5,534 nt of DNA from Auritidibacter sp. Marseille-P8566 (GTDB lineage Bacteria > Bacteroidota > Bacteroidia > Flavobacteriales > Flavobacteriaceae): contig CALPQA020000163.1 of assembly GCA_943325595.2 (NCBI GenBank), positions 1 through 5,534 of the forward strand, in the 5' to 3' direction. The position numbers were made by a program, and so were the translations under genes. A model generated the notes under the pieces. It was given only the letters and a program-made list of their open reading frames with translations, was not told the origin of the DNA and did no database searches. Positions within the stretch are counted from its first letter, which is position 1; each line of letters begins with the position of its first letter. This document shows, piece after piece, positions 1 through 5,356 of the stretch.

Positions 1-123
1 AATTACCTTATTGAACCTCAAGAAGTTGAAGGAGTTTTCATTACAACTTTCGACAAAAAGGCGCTTTTAGAAACCCGACAAAAATTCGGTTTCTTGAACG
101 ATCGCGATGAATTTAAAATGTAG
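1..123 (+). CDS. C-terminal end of a probable nitrilase-superfamily amidase (YafV/omega-amidase type), 5' truncated
   Basis: Frame 1 is open from the window edge to a TAG at 121-123 and gives the last 40 residues of a protein whose start lies outside the window. The tail contains ETRQKFGFLNDRDEF. From memory, an Arg-x-Lys-Phe ... Asp-x-Asp-x-Phe ending is characteristic of the last helix and tail of carbon-nitrogen hydrolases of the YafV/omega-amidase branch, which deaminate alpha-keto acid amides such as alpha-ketoglutaramate in the cytoplasm. The preceding acidic stretch and the FDKKALLETR helix fit the same region. The catalytic Glu-Lys-Cys residues would lie upstream and cannot be seen. 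The gene converges on the lipoprotein gene with 2 bp between the two stop codons. That this is a real coding end is fairly sure; the family assignment rests on about 40 residues and is tentative. Confidence 0.55.
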   Translation, partial: NYLIEPQEVEGVFITTFDKKALLETRQKFGFLNDRDEFKM

Positions 124-125
124 TA

Positions 126-1724
126 TTATTGGGGTAAATCAAAAGTCTGATCGACATCCCAATTGGCGCGAACATCAATTTCCTTGGGGAAATAAATTAC
201 TTCTTCGGCTTGGCGTTTTTCTAAGAAATTACCTGAATCCCATTCCTTATTTCCGTTTACATCATAGATAACGCGCAACGTAAATTTGGCAGGATCCAAA
301 AATGTAAACTCTACCGAAGTCTCTTTCGCAGTATATTCCGAAGCCACAACATCGCCTTTGGCATTTGTCAATTCTACAAGTACAGGAAAATGCTTTACTC
401 CAACCAAATTTACCTTAAGATTTCCGTAGTCGCCATTGTTTTTCGTAGTGAGTTTATAGGTCAAAGTGTCATTCTTCTGCTCTAAATAATCGGTCAAAGC
501 GCCAGGCAAAAGTTGAAACTTATAATTTTGTAACGGCTCTTTTTGGAAGTCAAATATCAATTCTTGATTATAAACATCATAATCAGTAGTAAAAGCAACA
601 TTCACCGAGTCTTTGTCCATAATTTTAATCTTCGATTTGTCAAATTTCACCAATGGAAGAGAGGCATAAATTGAAAATTTTTCACGCATTGGCAAAAGCC
701 CATTTTGTTTTGCGGTAAAACTCAACGTGTCTTTTTTCTGAGTCTTTATTTTGAAATTAAAAGCAGCATTGTATTTTCCTTTAGTTGCTGCCAAATTCAA
801 TGAATCGGCTTTAATTGGTTTGTACCAAACCTGAACAGAATCTTTTGCAGGAAATTTTGTAACAATCGAAGGTAGTATTTCATTGCCTTTTTTCAAAACA
901 ACTGCAAGGTCTTTTGGATTTCCTTCATAGCCCACAATAATTCGGTTTTCCGAAGCTTGAACGGGTTTTATTGCTTTAAAAGGAAGCACTTCTTTGAATA
1001 ATTTCAACTCAAAAAGACTGTCATTCGGAATCGTAACATACTGTTTTCTAAACCCAATTTTGTCTTCCTTAGGATTAAATTTATTGTTGCTATTCTCATC
1101 TTTCATAGCCACCAAAAGGTATTTCCCAGCCTTGATATTCTCAATTTTAAAAGTCTTCAAACTGTCCAACGTGTTCGTAATATACCTTGGCGCCAATTTA
1201 TAAACCGCCGAATCCGTGAATTTATCATTAACTTCATACAACATCACCGAAACAAACGAATCTTCTTTCTTATTTAAAGCGTCTTTTATCGTCCCACCCA
1301 CCTGTAGCGAATCGATAAATGCACCCGTTGAAAACACATATTTGAATTGTTTGTAAGGATTACTTTCGTTATTGTCCTCAATACTTTGCCCAAAATTAAA
1401 GCTATACGTCGTGTTTTCTTGTAGCGTGTCTTTAATTTTTATATTGATAATTCGGCTCGCTGTCAAAGGCGAAATTATCGGCGTTGTCTTCATTGGTGGC
1501 GAAACAACCAGCTGTTTATTGACGTTTTTCAGTTTTACATATTCGTCAAAAGTCAAATTAATTTCACTTCCTTTAAAATTCACACTAAAATTCTTCGGAA
1601 AACTTCCTCTCAAAACGGGCGCAAGTGTATCTTTCAATCCACCAGAAATCGAACCTCTTTTGGCACAACTTACAACGGCTAGAACAAGCAAAACCAAAAT
1701 ATATCTCAAATTGTTTTTCAACAT
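126..1724 (-). CDS. SbsA-type Ig-like domain lipoprotein, 532 aa
   Basis: The start at 1724 gives a lipoprotein signal peptide: positive residues at 3-7, a hydrophobic core at about 8-18, and a lipobox VVSC with Cys20 as the lipidated residue. The mature N-terminus (AKRGSISGG) lacks the acidic run linked to surface export in Flavobacteriia, so a periplasm-facing anchor is the likelier location (inference). Residues about 32-135 match what I remember of the bacterial Ig-like SbsA domain (Big_5): D..AP, then SFPKNFS, a FDEYV strand, and a closing FSTG. The rest looks like beta-sandwich modules. Two Asp/Asn-rich loops, at about 207-222 (KDENSNNKFNPKED) and 487-499 (YDVNGNKEWDSGN), resemble each other and could bind calcium. 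This is a common Bacteroidota envelope family without an established function. No enzyme motif is visible. A possible but imperfect -7 box (TTAATTTG, minus strand, 1753-1746) lies 22-29 bases upstream of the ATG; no -33 TTG was found at the expected spacing. Confidence 0.88.
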   Translation of the reverse strand: MLKNNLRYILVLLVLAVVSCAKRGSISGGLKDTLAPVLRGSFPKNFSVNFKGSEINLTFDEYVKLKNVNKQLVVSPPMKTTPIISPLTASRIINIKIKDTLQENTTYSFNFGQSIEDNNESNPYKQFKYVFSTGAFIDSLQVGGTIKDALNKKEDSFVSVMLYEVNDKFTDSAVYKLAPRYITNTLDSLKTFKIENIKAGKYLLVAMKDENSNNKFNPKEDKIGFRKQYVTIPNDSLFELKLFKEVLPFKAIKPVQASENRIIVGYEGNPKDLAVVLKKGNEILPSIVTKFPAKDSVQVWYKPIKADSLNLAATKGKYNAAFNFKIKTQKKDTLSFTAKQNGLLPMREKFSIYASLPLVKFDKSKIKIMDKDSVNVAFTTDYDVYNQELIFDFQKEPLQNYKFQLLPGALTDYLEQKNDTLTYKLTTKNNGDYGNLKVNLVGVKHFPVLVELTNAKGDVVASEYTAKETSVEFTFLDPAKFTLRVIYDVNGNKEWDSGNFLEKRQAEEVIYFPKEIDVRANWDVDQTFDLPQ

Positions 1725-1794
1725 ACCACTCTAAATTAGAAGTCACAAATTAACAATTATATTTTCTGTAATCGAAATCTTTTGCATTTTTATT

Positions 1795-1862
1795 GGGAGC
1801 TATTTCCTGCTATTCGCTATATCCACGCTAAAAAGCGTGGGATGCCGCTACTATCAGGGCTA
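1795..1862. repeat. Intergenic hairpin element, resembling a dispersed Flavobacterium repeat
   Basis: A GC-richer island in AT-rich spacer DNA. The centre is a perfect 7-bp inverted repeat, CCACGCT (1823-1829) and AGCGTGG (1834-1840), around an AAAA loop. It extends by two base pairs (AT/AT) if one G is bulged. The flanks read GGGAGCTATTTCC (1795-1807) on the left and GATGCCGCTACTATCAGGGC (1841-1860) on the right. From memory, a block of this design (GGAGCTATTTCC..., a variable hairpin, then GGATGCCGCT...GGGCT) recurs between genes in Flavobacterium chromosomes. Only one copy is in this window, so repetitiveness cannot be shown here. No T-run follows the hairpin on either strand, so it is not a standard intrinsic terminator. 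Confidence 0.5.
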
Positions 1863-1990
1863 AAAACGGTTCTAGGGTAATCACAATTTCAGTGCTTTTC
1901 AAATCAAAAAGTGGCGATGACTTTAACGGGTTCACCAACAGAAATCCAATGGCATAAAGAGAAAATAGTATGCAAATCCAAAATTAAACT
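1863..1990. other. Non-coding spacer without an assignable feature
   Basis: The middle of the 398-bp gap between the lipoprotein gene and the small-protein gene. I see no convincing gene, RNA gene or strong inverted repeat. Both strands happen to be open in one frame through much of it. On the minus strand the open frame runs from about 1970 back to a TAG near 1826 but has no ATG. On the plus strand an ATG at 1917 opens a 48-codon frame to 2063 that runs through the promoter boxes and leader described next. Neither has a recognisable product, and both are treated as chance or as decayed remnants. Confidence 0.4.
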
Positions 1991-2006
1991 TAGTTTTGTA
2001 TCTTTG
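1991..2006 (+). promoter_or_regulatory. Tandem Bacteroidota -7 boxes for the small-protein gene
   Basis: Two directly abutting 8-mers each fit the Flavobacterium/Bacteroides -7 consensus TAnnTTTG exactly: TAGTTTTG (1991-1998) and TATCTTTG (1999-2006). With the usual spacing, transcription would begin about 4-7 bases after the chosen box, near 2003-2005 or 2011-2013. I find no TTG at the expected -33 spacing, so the assignment depends on the -7 boxes alone. The second box would leave a leader of about 110 nt before the ATG at 2123. Confidence 0.45.
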
Positions 2007-2012
2007 AAAATC

Positions 2013-2090
2013 ATTTTTTTAACCGAGAGCCCTTTTTACTTTCTGATAAAATCAAAAAAGTAAGGTTTCAAAGCAAGGTTAAAAAAGTAA
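2013..2090 (+). promoter_or_regulatory. Structured 5' leader with nested stems and a repeated decamer
   Basis: An outer stem pairs 2013-2024 with 2077-2088. Ten consecutive Watson-Crick pairs (TTTTTTAACC, 2015-2024, with GGTTAAAAAA, 2077-2086) are extended by one G-U and one A-U pair. Inside it, TTACTTT (2036-2042) pairs with AAAGTAA (2057-2063), followed by an inner GAT/ATC pairing. The decamer AAAAAAGTAA occurs at 2054-2063 and again at 2081-2090, so TTACTTT could instead pair with the second copy, which would break the outer stem. The roughly 30 nt before the ATG are A-rich and unstructured, as is usual for Bacteroidota start sites. No T-run follows, so this is not a terminator for plus-strand transcription. 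It matches no riboswitch class I know; a simple mRNA-stabilising fold or chance AT-rich pairing is possible. Confidence 0.35.
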
Positions 2091-2122
2091 ACCCAAACAA
2101 TAACCTAAACAAAAACAGAATT

Positions 2123-2395
2123 ATGAAATTAGATTTGTACGCAAAAACCATTCTTACCGTAATTGCAATTTGCCTGTCTTTTAATGTTTTAAAAGATTTA
2201 GATTTAATCCCAACGGCCTATGCAAAAGCGCCAGTAAAAACCCAACCCGATGTTTTGAACGCTAAAAATTACGGATTAATTCCCGTAAACGCAGATGGTT
2301 CTATCGATGTGAATATCAAGTCAACAGAAAAAATGGATGTGAATATTGCCTCTATCACTAGCTATGACAAAATGAGAGTAATCATTCAAAAATAA
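2123..2395 (+). CDS. Small membrane-anchored or secreted protein of unknown function, 90 aa
   Basis: The start ATG at 2123 follows an A-rich stretch without a Shine-Dalgarno sequence. The N-terminus has one hydrophobic segment at about residues 9-23 (TILTVIAICLSFNVL) after a short Lys-containing head. This could be an uncleaved signal anchor or a signal peptide; AYA at 32-34 is a possible signal peptidase I site but lies about ten residues beyond the hydrophobic core, which is unusual. Residues about 35-90 would then lie outside the cytoplasm. They contain a NYGLIPVNADGS segment followed by IDVNI (61-65) and MDVNI (71-75), with a related MRVII at 84-88, suggesting a short repeated beta-strand. 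There is no Cys after the signal and no catalytic motif. From memory, similar short proteins with this N-terminus occur in Flavobacteriaceae as uncharacterised proteins. It has its own promoter boxes and terminator, so it appears to be a monocistronic unit. Function unknown. Confidence 0.8.
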   Translation: MKLDLYAKTILTVIAICLSFNVLKDLDLIPTAYAKAPVKTQPDVLNAKNYGLIPVNADGSIDVNIKSTEKMDVNIASITSYDKMRVIIQK

Positions 2396-2417
2396 TAAAA
2401 ACTCAAAAAAATCATTA

Positions 2418-2454
2418 AAAACTTCCTGCTAACTTCAGGGAGTTTTGATTTTTT
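2418..2454 (+). terminator. Intrinsic terminator after the small-protein gene
   Basis: An 11-bp stem with one G-U pair, AAAACTTCCTG (2418-2428) with CAGGGAGTTTT (2436-2446), closes a 7-nt loop and is followed by GATTTTTT (2447-2454). It lies 22 bases after the TAA at 2393-2395 and isolates the small-protein transcript from the HIT gene. Confidence 0.82.
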
Positions 2455-2505
2455 AAAAAGTTTTCAGAACCTTCAAAAAACAGTAAAATTTCAACCAAAG
2501 AGAAT

Positions 2506-2931
2506 ATGCCAACTCCCGCTTCAGAATGCTTGTATTGTCAAAACAACGACACCCTAAAAAGTTTAATGATTAAAATTTGTGATTTAAGCGTGTCACAACT
2601 GTTCTTGTTCAAAGAGCAATCGCATTTAGGGCGCTGCAATGTAGTTTACAAAGACCACGGCATCGATTTTCACGAATTGTCCGAGGAACAACGCAACGCT
2701 TTTATGGCCGATGTTGCCAAAGTGGGAAAAGCAATTACTGCTGCATTTAACCCTGATAAAATTAATTATGGCGCCTATGCAGACACGATTTCGCATTTGC
2801 ACATGCACGTAGTTCCAAAATACAAAGGAGGTTTTGGCTTTGGCGGAATCTTCGAAATGAACCCACAAAAAACATTACTTTCTGACTTAGAATATGCTGA
2901 AATTATCGAAAAGATAAAAGCTTCTTTATAG
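2506..2931 (+). CDS. HIT family protein (histidine triad nucleotide-binding/hydrolase), 141 aa
   Basis: The protein carries the histidine triad as HLHMHVV (His97, His99, His101), where the middle His is expected to act as the nucleophile on the alpha-phosphate of nucleotide substrates. An N-terminal CLYC pair (Cys8, Cys11), probably with His51 in VVYKDH, resembles the structural zinc site of zinc-binding HIT proteins. The order is usual for the family: the Cys pair, the beta-strand NVVYKDHGIDFHELS, a helix from about 57 to 80, NPDKINYGAY, then the triad. A C-terminal segment, KYKGGFGFGGIFEMNP (105-120), marks a subfamily I remember from Bacteroidota and Firmicutes. Substrates are not predictable; dinucleoside polyphosphates, AMP-lysine or AMP-amides are typical of relatives. 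It is probably cytoplasmic. The ATG at 2506 is preceded by purine-rich AAAGAGAAT; I found no convincing -7 box between the upstream terminator and this start. It converges on comF with a 21-bp gap and no hairpin. Confidence 0.92.
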   Translation: MPTPASECLYCQNNDTLKSLMIKICDLSVSQLFLFKEQSHLGRCNVVYKDHGIDFHELSEEQRNAFMADVAKVGKAITAAFNPDKINYGAYADTISHLHMHVVPKYKGGFGFGGIFEMNPQKTLLSDLEYAEIIEKIKASL

Positions 2932-2952
2932 TCTAAATCAATTTATCAGGTT

Positions 2953-3636
2953 TTAAGAATGCGACATCGCCATACAAACGATGCTGATTTTAGTACCTGG
3001 AATTTTCAGTAAGGCTCTACCACAAGCTTCAAGAGTCGCACCCGTTGTCAAAACATCATCAATTAATAAATAATGTTTGTTGTGGTCGTTTTCTGAAAAG
3101 GTGACGTCAAAAAGCGAATCTATTATGGCGGTTCTTCCCAAAAGATTCTTTTTCACCTGCGTTTTAGAATATACATTTCGCTGCAAAACGGAAGTGTTAT
3201 AAGGAATTTTAAGACTTTCTGATAATCCCAATCCAAAAGTAGTTACTTGGTTGTAACCCCGTTCTCGCAATCTTTTTTTGTGAAGTGGCACAGGAACAAT
3301 AGCGTCAAACGTATTAGTAATGGGCAGTTTCTTCAAATCTTCGGACATCCAATTCCCAAAAACAGTCCCAATTTCTTCATGTCCCCGGTATTTCAAACCG
3401 TGAATAATTTCTTGAACAATTCCCTTTTTGTGAAAATACAATAATGCGGAAGCATGTTCAATCGGAATCCGACCGTAAAATTTGCTAAACGCTTCGTTTT
3501 CAGGATTACGAAAATGTTGTGTTAATGGGATTTCGTGGCGGCAAGTGGTGCAAATTACATTTTCCTCGGTCAACAAAAAGGCTTTGCAACCCATGCAAAC
3601 TTTTGGGAAAAGTAGATTTATTACGTTTTTTAACAT
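2953..3636 (-). CDS. comF: ComF family protein (phosphoribosyltransferase-like), 227 aa
   Basis: The N-terminus has a four-cysteine zinc-ribbon-like element, CMGC (Cys14, Cys17) and CTTC (Cys29, Cys32), as usual in ComF/GntX proteins. Further markers in order are the HGLKYRG segment (79-85), VPVPLHKKRLRERGYNQ (114-130), the KTQVKKNLLGR element (158-168), and a type I phosphoribosyltransferase PRPP loop, LLIDDVLTTGAT (190-201), with Asp193-Asp194 and Thr197-Thr198-Gly199 intact. Length is normal and all family motifs are present, so it looks functional. ComF is needed for natural transformation in several bacteria and acts in the cytoplasm with the DNA-uptake helicase and DNA processing; in many species its role is unproven, and PRPP chemistry has not been clearly established. 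It stands alone here, divergent from glyQS across a 97-bp gap. A weak minus-strand TACTTTG (3685-3679), one base shorter than the -7 consensus, may be its promoter. Confidence 0.94.
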   Translation of the reverse strand: MLKNVINLLFPKVCMGCKAFLLTEENVICTTCRHEIPLTQHFRNPENEAFSKFYGRIPIEHASALLYFHKKGIVQEIIHGLKYRGHEEIGTVFGNWMSEDLKKLPITNTFDAIVPVPLHKKRLRERGYNQVTTFGLGLSESLKIPYNTSVLQRNVYSKTQVKKNLLGRTAIIDSLFDVTFSENDHNKHYLLIDDVLTTGATLEACGRALLKIPGTKISIVCMAMSHS

Positions 3637-3718
3637 CTATTTTTTGATTTATATATAAAAATAACGAAAACTAGCATTCAAAGTACATTTTATATGCTTT
3701 TATTAATTTCACTTTTTA

Positions 3719-3726
3719 TATTTTTG
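3719..3726 (+). promoter_or_regulatory. -7 box for glyQS, adjacent to the start codon
   Basis: TATTTTTG matches TAnnTTTG exactly and ends 7 bases before the ATG at 3734. With normal spacing, transcription would start around 3730-3733, leaving a 5' leader of only a few bases or none. No -33 TTG is evident upstream, where the DNA is very AT-rich. An alternative promoter further upstream within the 97-bp gap cannot be excluded, although no other plus-strand 8-mer in it fits the consensus as well. Confidence 0.5.
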
Positions 3727-3733
3727 CATCATT

Positions 3734-5275
3734 ATGGCAAAACAAGAAGATTTATTTAAGAATGTAGTTTCGCATGCAAAGGAATACGGATATATTTTTC
3801 CGTCAAGCGAAATATACGATGGTTTAAGTGCAGTCTATGATTATGCACAAAACGGAGTAGAATTAAAGAAAAACATCAGAGAATACTGGTGGAAATCGAT
3901 GGTGCAATTGAATGAAAATATTGTAGGCCTTGACGCTGCAATATTGATGCATCCCACAACTTGGAAAGCTTCCGGCCACGTGGATGCCTTTAACGACCCA
4001 TTAATTGACAACAAAGATTCAAAAAGAAGATATCGAGCTGACGTTTTGATTGAAGATTATGCTGAAAAACTCAATCAAAAAGCCGAAAAAGAAATAGAAA
4101 AAGCAAGTGTTCGTTTTGGCGAAGCCTTCAACCGTGAGGAATTTGTTACTACAAATGCACGCGTAGTTGAATATTTGTCTAAGAAAAATGAGATTCTAGC
4201 AAGAATGGCAAAATCTTTGGGCGATGAAAACCTTGAAGATGTAAAAGCTTTAATTGAAGAATTAGAAATTGCGTGTCCTGAATCGGGTTCAAGAAATTGG
4301 ACCGAAGTGCGTCAGTTTAACTTGATGTTTGGAACTAAATTAGGGGCTTCTGCAGATACTGCAATGGACTTGTATTTGCGTCCAGAAACTGCTCAAGGAA
4401 TTTTTGTGAATTTCTTGAACGTTCAAAAATCGGGAAGAATGAAGATTCCTTTTGGAATTGCACAAACAGGTAAAGCCTTTAGAAATGAGATTGTTGCACG
4501 ACAATTTATTTTCCGTATGCGGGAGTTTGAACAAATGGAAATGCAATTTTTTGTAAAACCAGGTGATGAAATGAAGTGGTACGAACATTGGAAAACAGCC
4601 CGTTTGAATTGGCATTTATCACTAGGTTTAGGGAAGGAAAATTATCGTTTTCACGACCACGAAAAATTAGCACATTACGCAAATGCTGCGGCGGATATCG
4701 AGTTTAATTTCCCTTTTGGATTCAAAGAATTAGAAGGAATTCACTCTCGTACCGATTTCGATTTGAAAGCACACGAAAAATTCTCTGGAAAAAAATTACA
4801 ATATTTTGATACCGAAACCAATGCGAATTATACGCCGTATGTTGTGGAAACTTCTGTTGGATTAGACAGAATGTTCTTGGCGGTTTTCTCGAATTCTTTG
4901 AAAGAAGAAACGTTAGAAGATGGTTCAGTTCGTACAGTTTTACAATTACCATCGGTATTGTCACCTACAAAAGCAGCGATTTTTCCATTGGTGAAAAAAG
5001 ACGGTTTACCAGAAATTGCACACCAAATTATTGATGATTTGAAATGGGATTTCAATGTTGCTTATGACGAAAAAGACGCAGTAGGAAGACGCTACAGAAG
5101 ACAAGATGCGCTGGGAACTCCTTTCTGCATCACGGTTGACCACCAAACGATAGAAGATCAAACGGTAACAATTCGTCATAGAGACACGATGAAACAAGAC
5201 CGCGTGAAAATTTCTGAGTTAAAAGCAATTATAGAAAATGAAGTTTCAATGAAAAACTGGTTGTTGAAAATGTAA
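3734..5275 (+). CDS. glyQS: Glycine--tRNA ligase, single-chain homodimeric type, 513 aa
   Basis: A class II aminoacyl-tRNA synthetase that charges tRNA(Gly) with glycine using ATP in the cytoplasm. The N-terminus has KEYGYIFPSSEIYDGLSAVYDY (about 16-37), diagnostic of the alpha2 (eukaryote/archaeal-like) GlyRS rather than the alpha2beta2 enzyme. Further landmarks are HPTTWKASGHVDAFNDP (73-89), LRPETAQGIFVNF (215-227), motif 2 as FRNEI...FRMREFEQMEMQFF (249-273) with Arg250 and Arg263, and motif 3 as VVETSVGLDRMFLAVF (370-385) with Gly376 and Arg379. Residues about 405-500 form the anticodon-binding domain (LSPTKAAIFPL ... GRRYRRQDALGTPF ... VTIRHRDT). Length and motifs are normal and no damage is seen. 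The start at 3734 gives MAKQEDLFKNVV, as expected for Bacteroidota homologues, and no earlier in-frame ATG is near. No T-box or other leader control is possible in the few bases predicted upstream. It ends at a strong bidirectional terminator. Confidence 0.98.
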   Translation: MAKQEDLFKNVVSHAKEYGYIFPSSEIYDGLSAVYDYAQNGVELKKNIREYWWKSMVQLNENIVGLDAAILMHPTTWKASGHVDAFNDPLIDNKDSKRRYRADVLIEDYAEKLNQKAEKEIEKASVRFGEAFNREEFVTTNARVVEYLSKKNEILARMAKSLGDENLEDVKALIEELEIACPESGSRNWTEVRQFNLMFGTKLGASADTAMDLYLRPETAQGIFVNFLNVQKSGRMKIPFGIAQTGKAFRNEIVARQFIFRMREFEQMEMQFFVKPGDEMKWYEHWKTARLNWHLSLGLGKENYRFHDHEKLAHYANAAADIEFNFPFGFKELEGIHSRTDFDLKAHEKFSGKKLQYFDTETNANYTPYVVETSVGLDRMFLAVFSNSLKEETLEDGSVRTVLQLPSVLSPTKAAIFPLVKKDGLPEIAHQIIDDLKWDFNVAYDEKDAVGRRYRRQDALGTPFCITVDHQTIEDQTVTIRHRDTMKQDRVKISELKAIIENEVSMKNWLLKM

Positions 5276-5312
5276 ATAATAGTGTAATCGGTTCTTTGGT
5301 ATTCGGTTATAA

Positions 5313-5351
5313 AAAAAGGCGCTTCGATTGAAGCGCCTTTTTGTTTTTTTT
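5313..5351. terminator. Bidirectional intrinsic terminator between glyQS and a convergent beta-barrel gene
   Basis: A perfect 13-bp stem, AAAAAGGCGCTTC (5313-5325) with GAAGCGCCTTTTT (5330-5342), closes a GATT tetraloop. On the plus strand it runs into TTTTT, a G, and eight more T residues (to 5351). On the minus strand the A-run 5311-5317 reads as seven T residues. It therefore suits both glyQS, whose TAA ends at 5275, and the minus-strand gene whose stop is at 5357. Confidence 0.93.
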
Positions 5352-5356
5352 GAGGA

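Noticed and set aside
994..1734. Plus-strand open frames inside the lipoprotein gene
   Set aside because: They lie antisense to a gene with a clear lipobox and domain pattern, and their translations are low-complexity, Leu/Phe/Ser-rich shadows.
1746..1753. TTAATTTG on the minus strand as promoter of the lipoprotein gene
   Set aside because: It differs from TAnnTTTG at the important second base and has no -33 TTG at the right spacing, so it is mentioned only in the gene entry.
1823..1840. The 7-bp GC hairpin as an intrinsic terminator
   Set aside because: No T-run follows on either strand, and neither neighbouring gene would need a terminator in that position: the lipoprotein gene starts downstream of it on the minus strand and the small-protein gene starts far to the right.
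1917..2063. A 48-codon plus-strand reading frame starting with ATG
   Set aside because: It runs through the two -7 boxes and the leader stems, has no recognisable features or initiation context, and its composition follows the AT-rich spacer. It is best explained as a chance frame.
2932..2952. Terminator between the convergent HIT and comF genes
   Set aside because: The 21-bp gap and its immediate flanks form no stable stem with a T-run on either strand.
3656..3685. Possible comF promoter boxes on the minus strand (TACTTTG at 3685-3679; TATTTTTA at 3663-3656)
   Set aside because: The first is one base shorter than the consensus and the second ends in A rather than G. Neither has a clear -33 element, so no separate feature was called.
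4340..5197. Minus-strand open frames inside glyQS
   Set aside because: They are shadows of a fully conserved essential synthetase gene and have no independent start signals or recognisable motifs.
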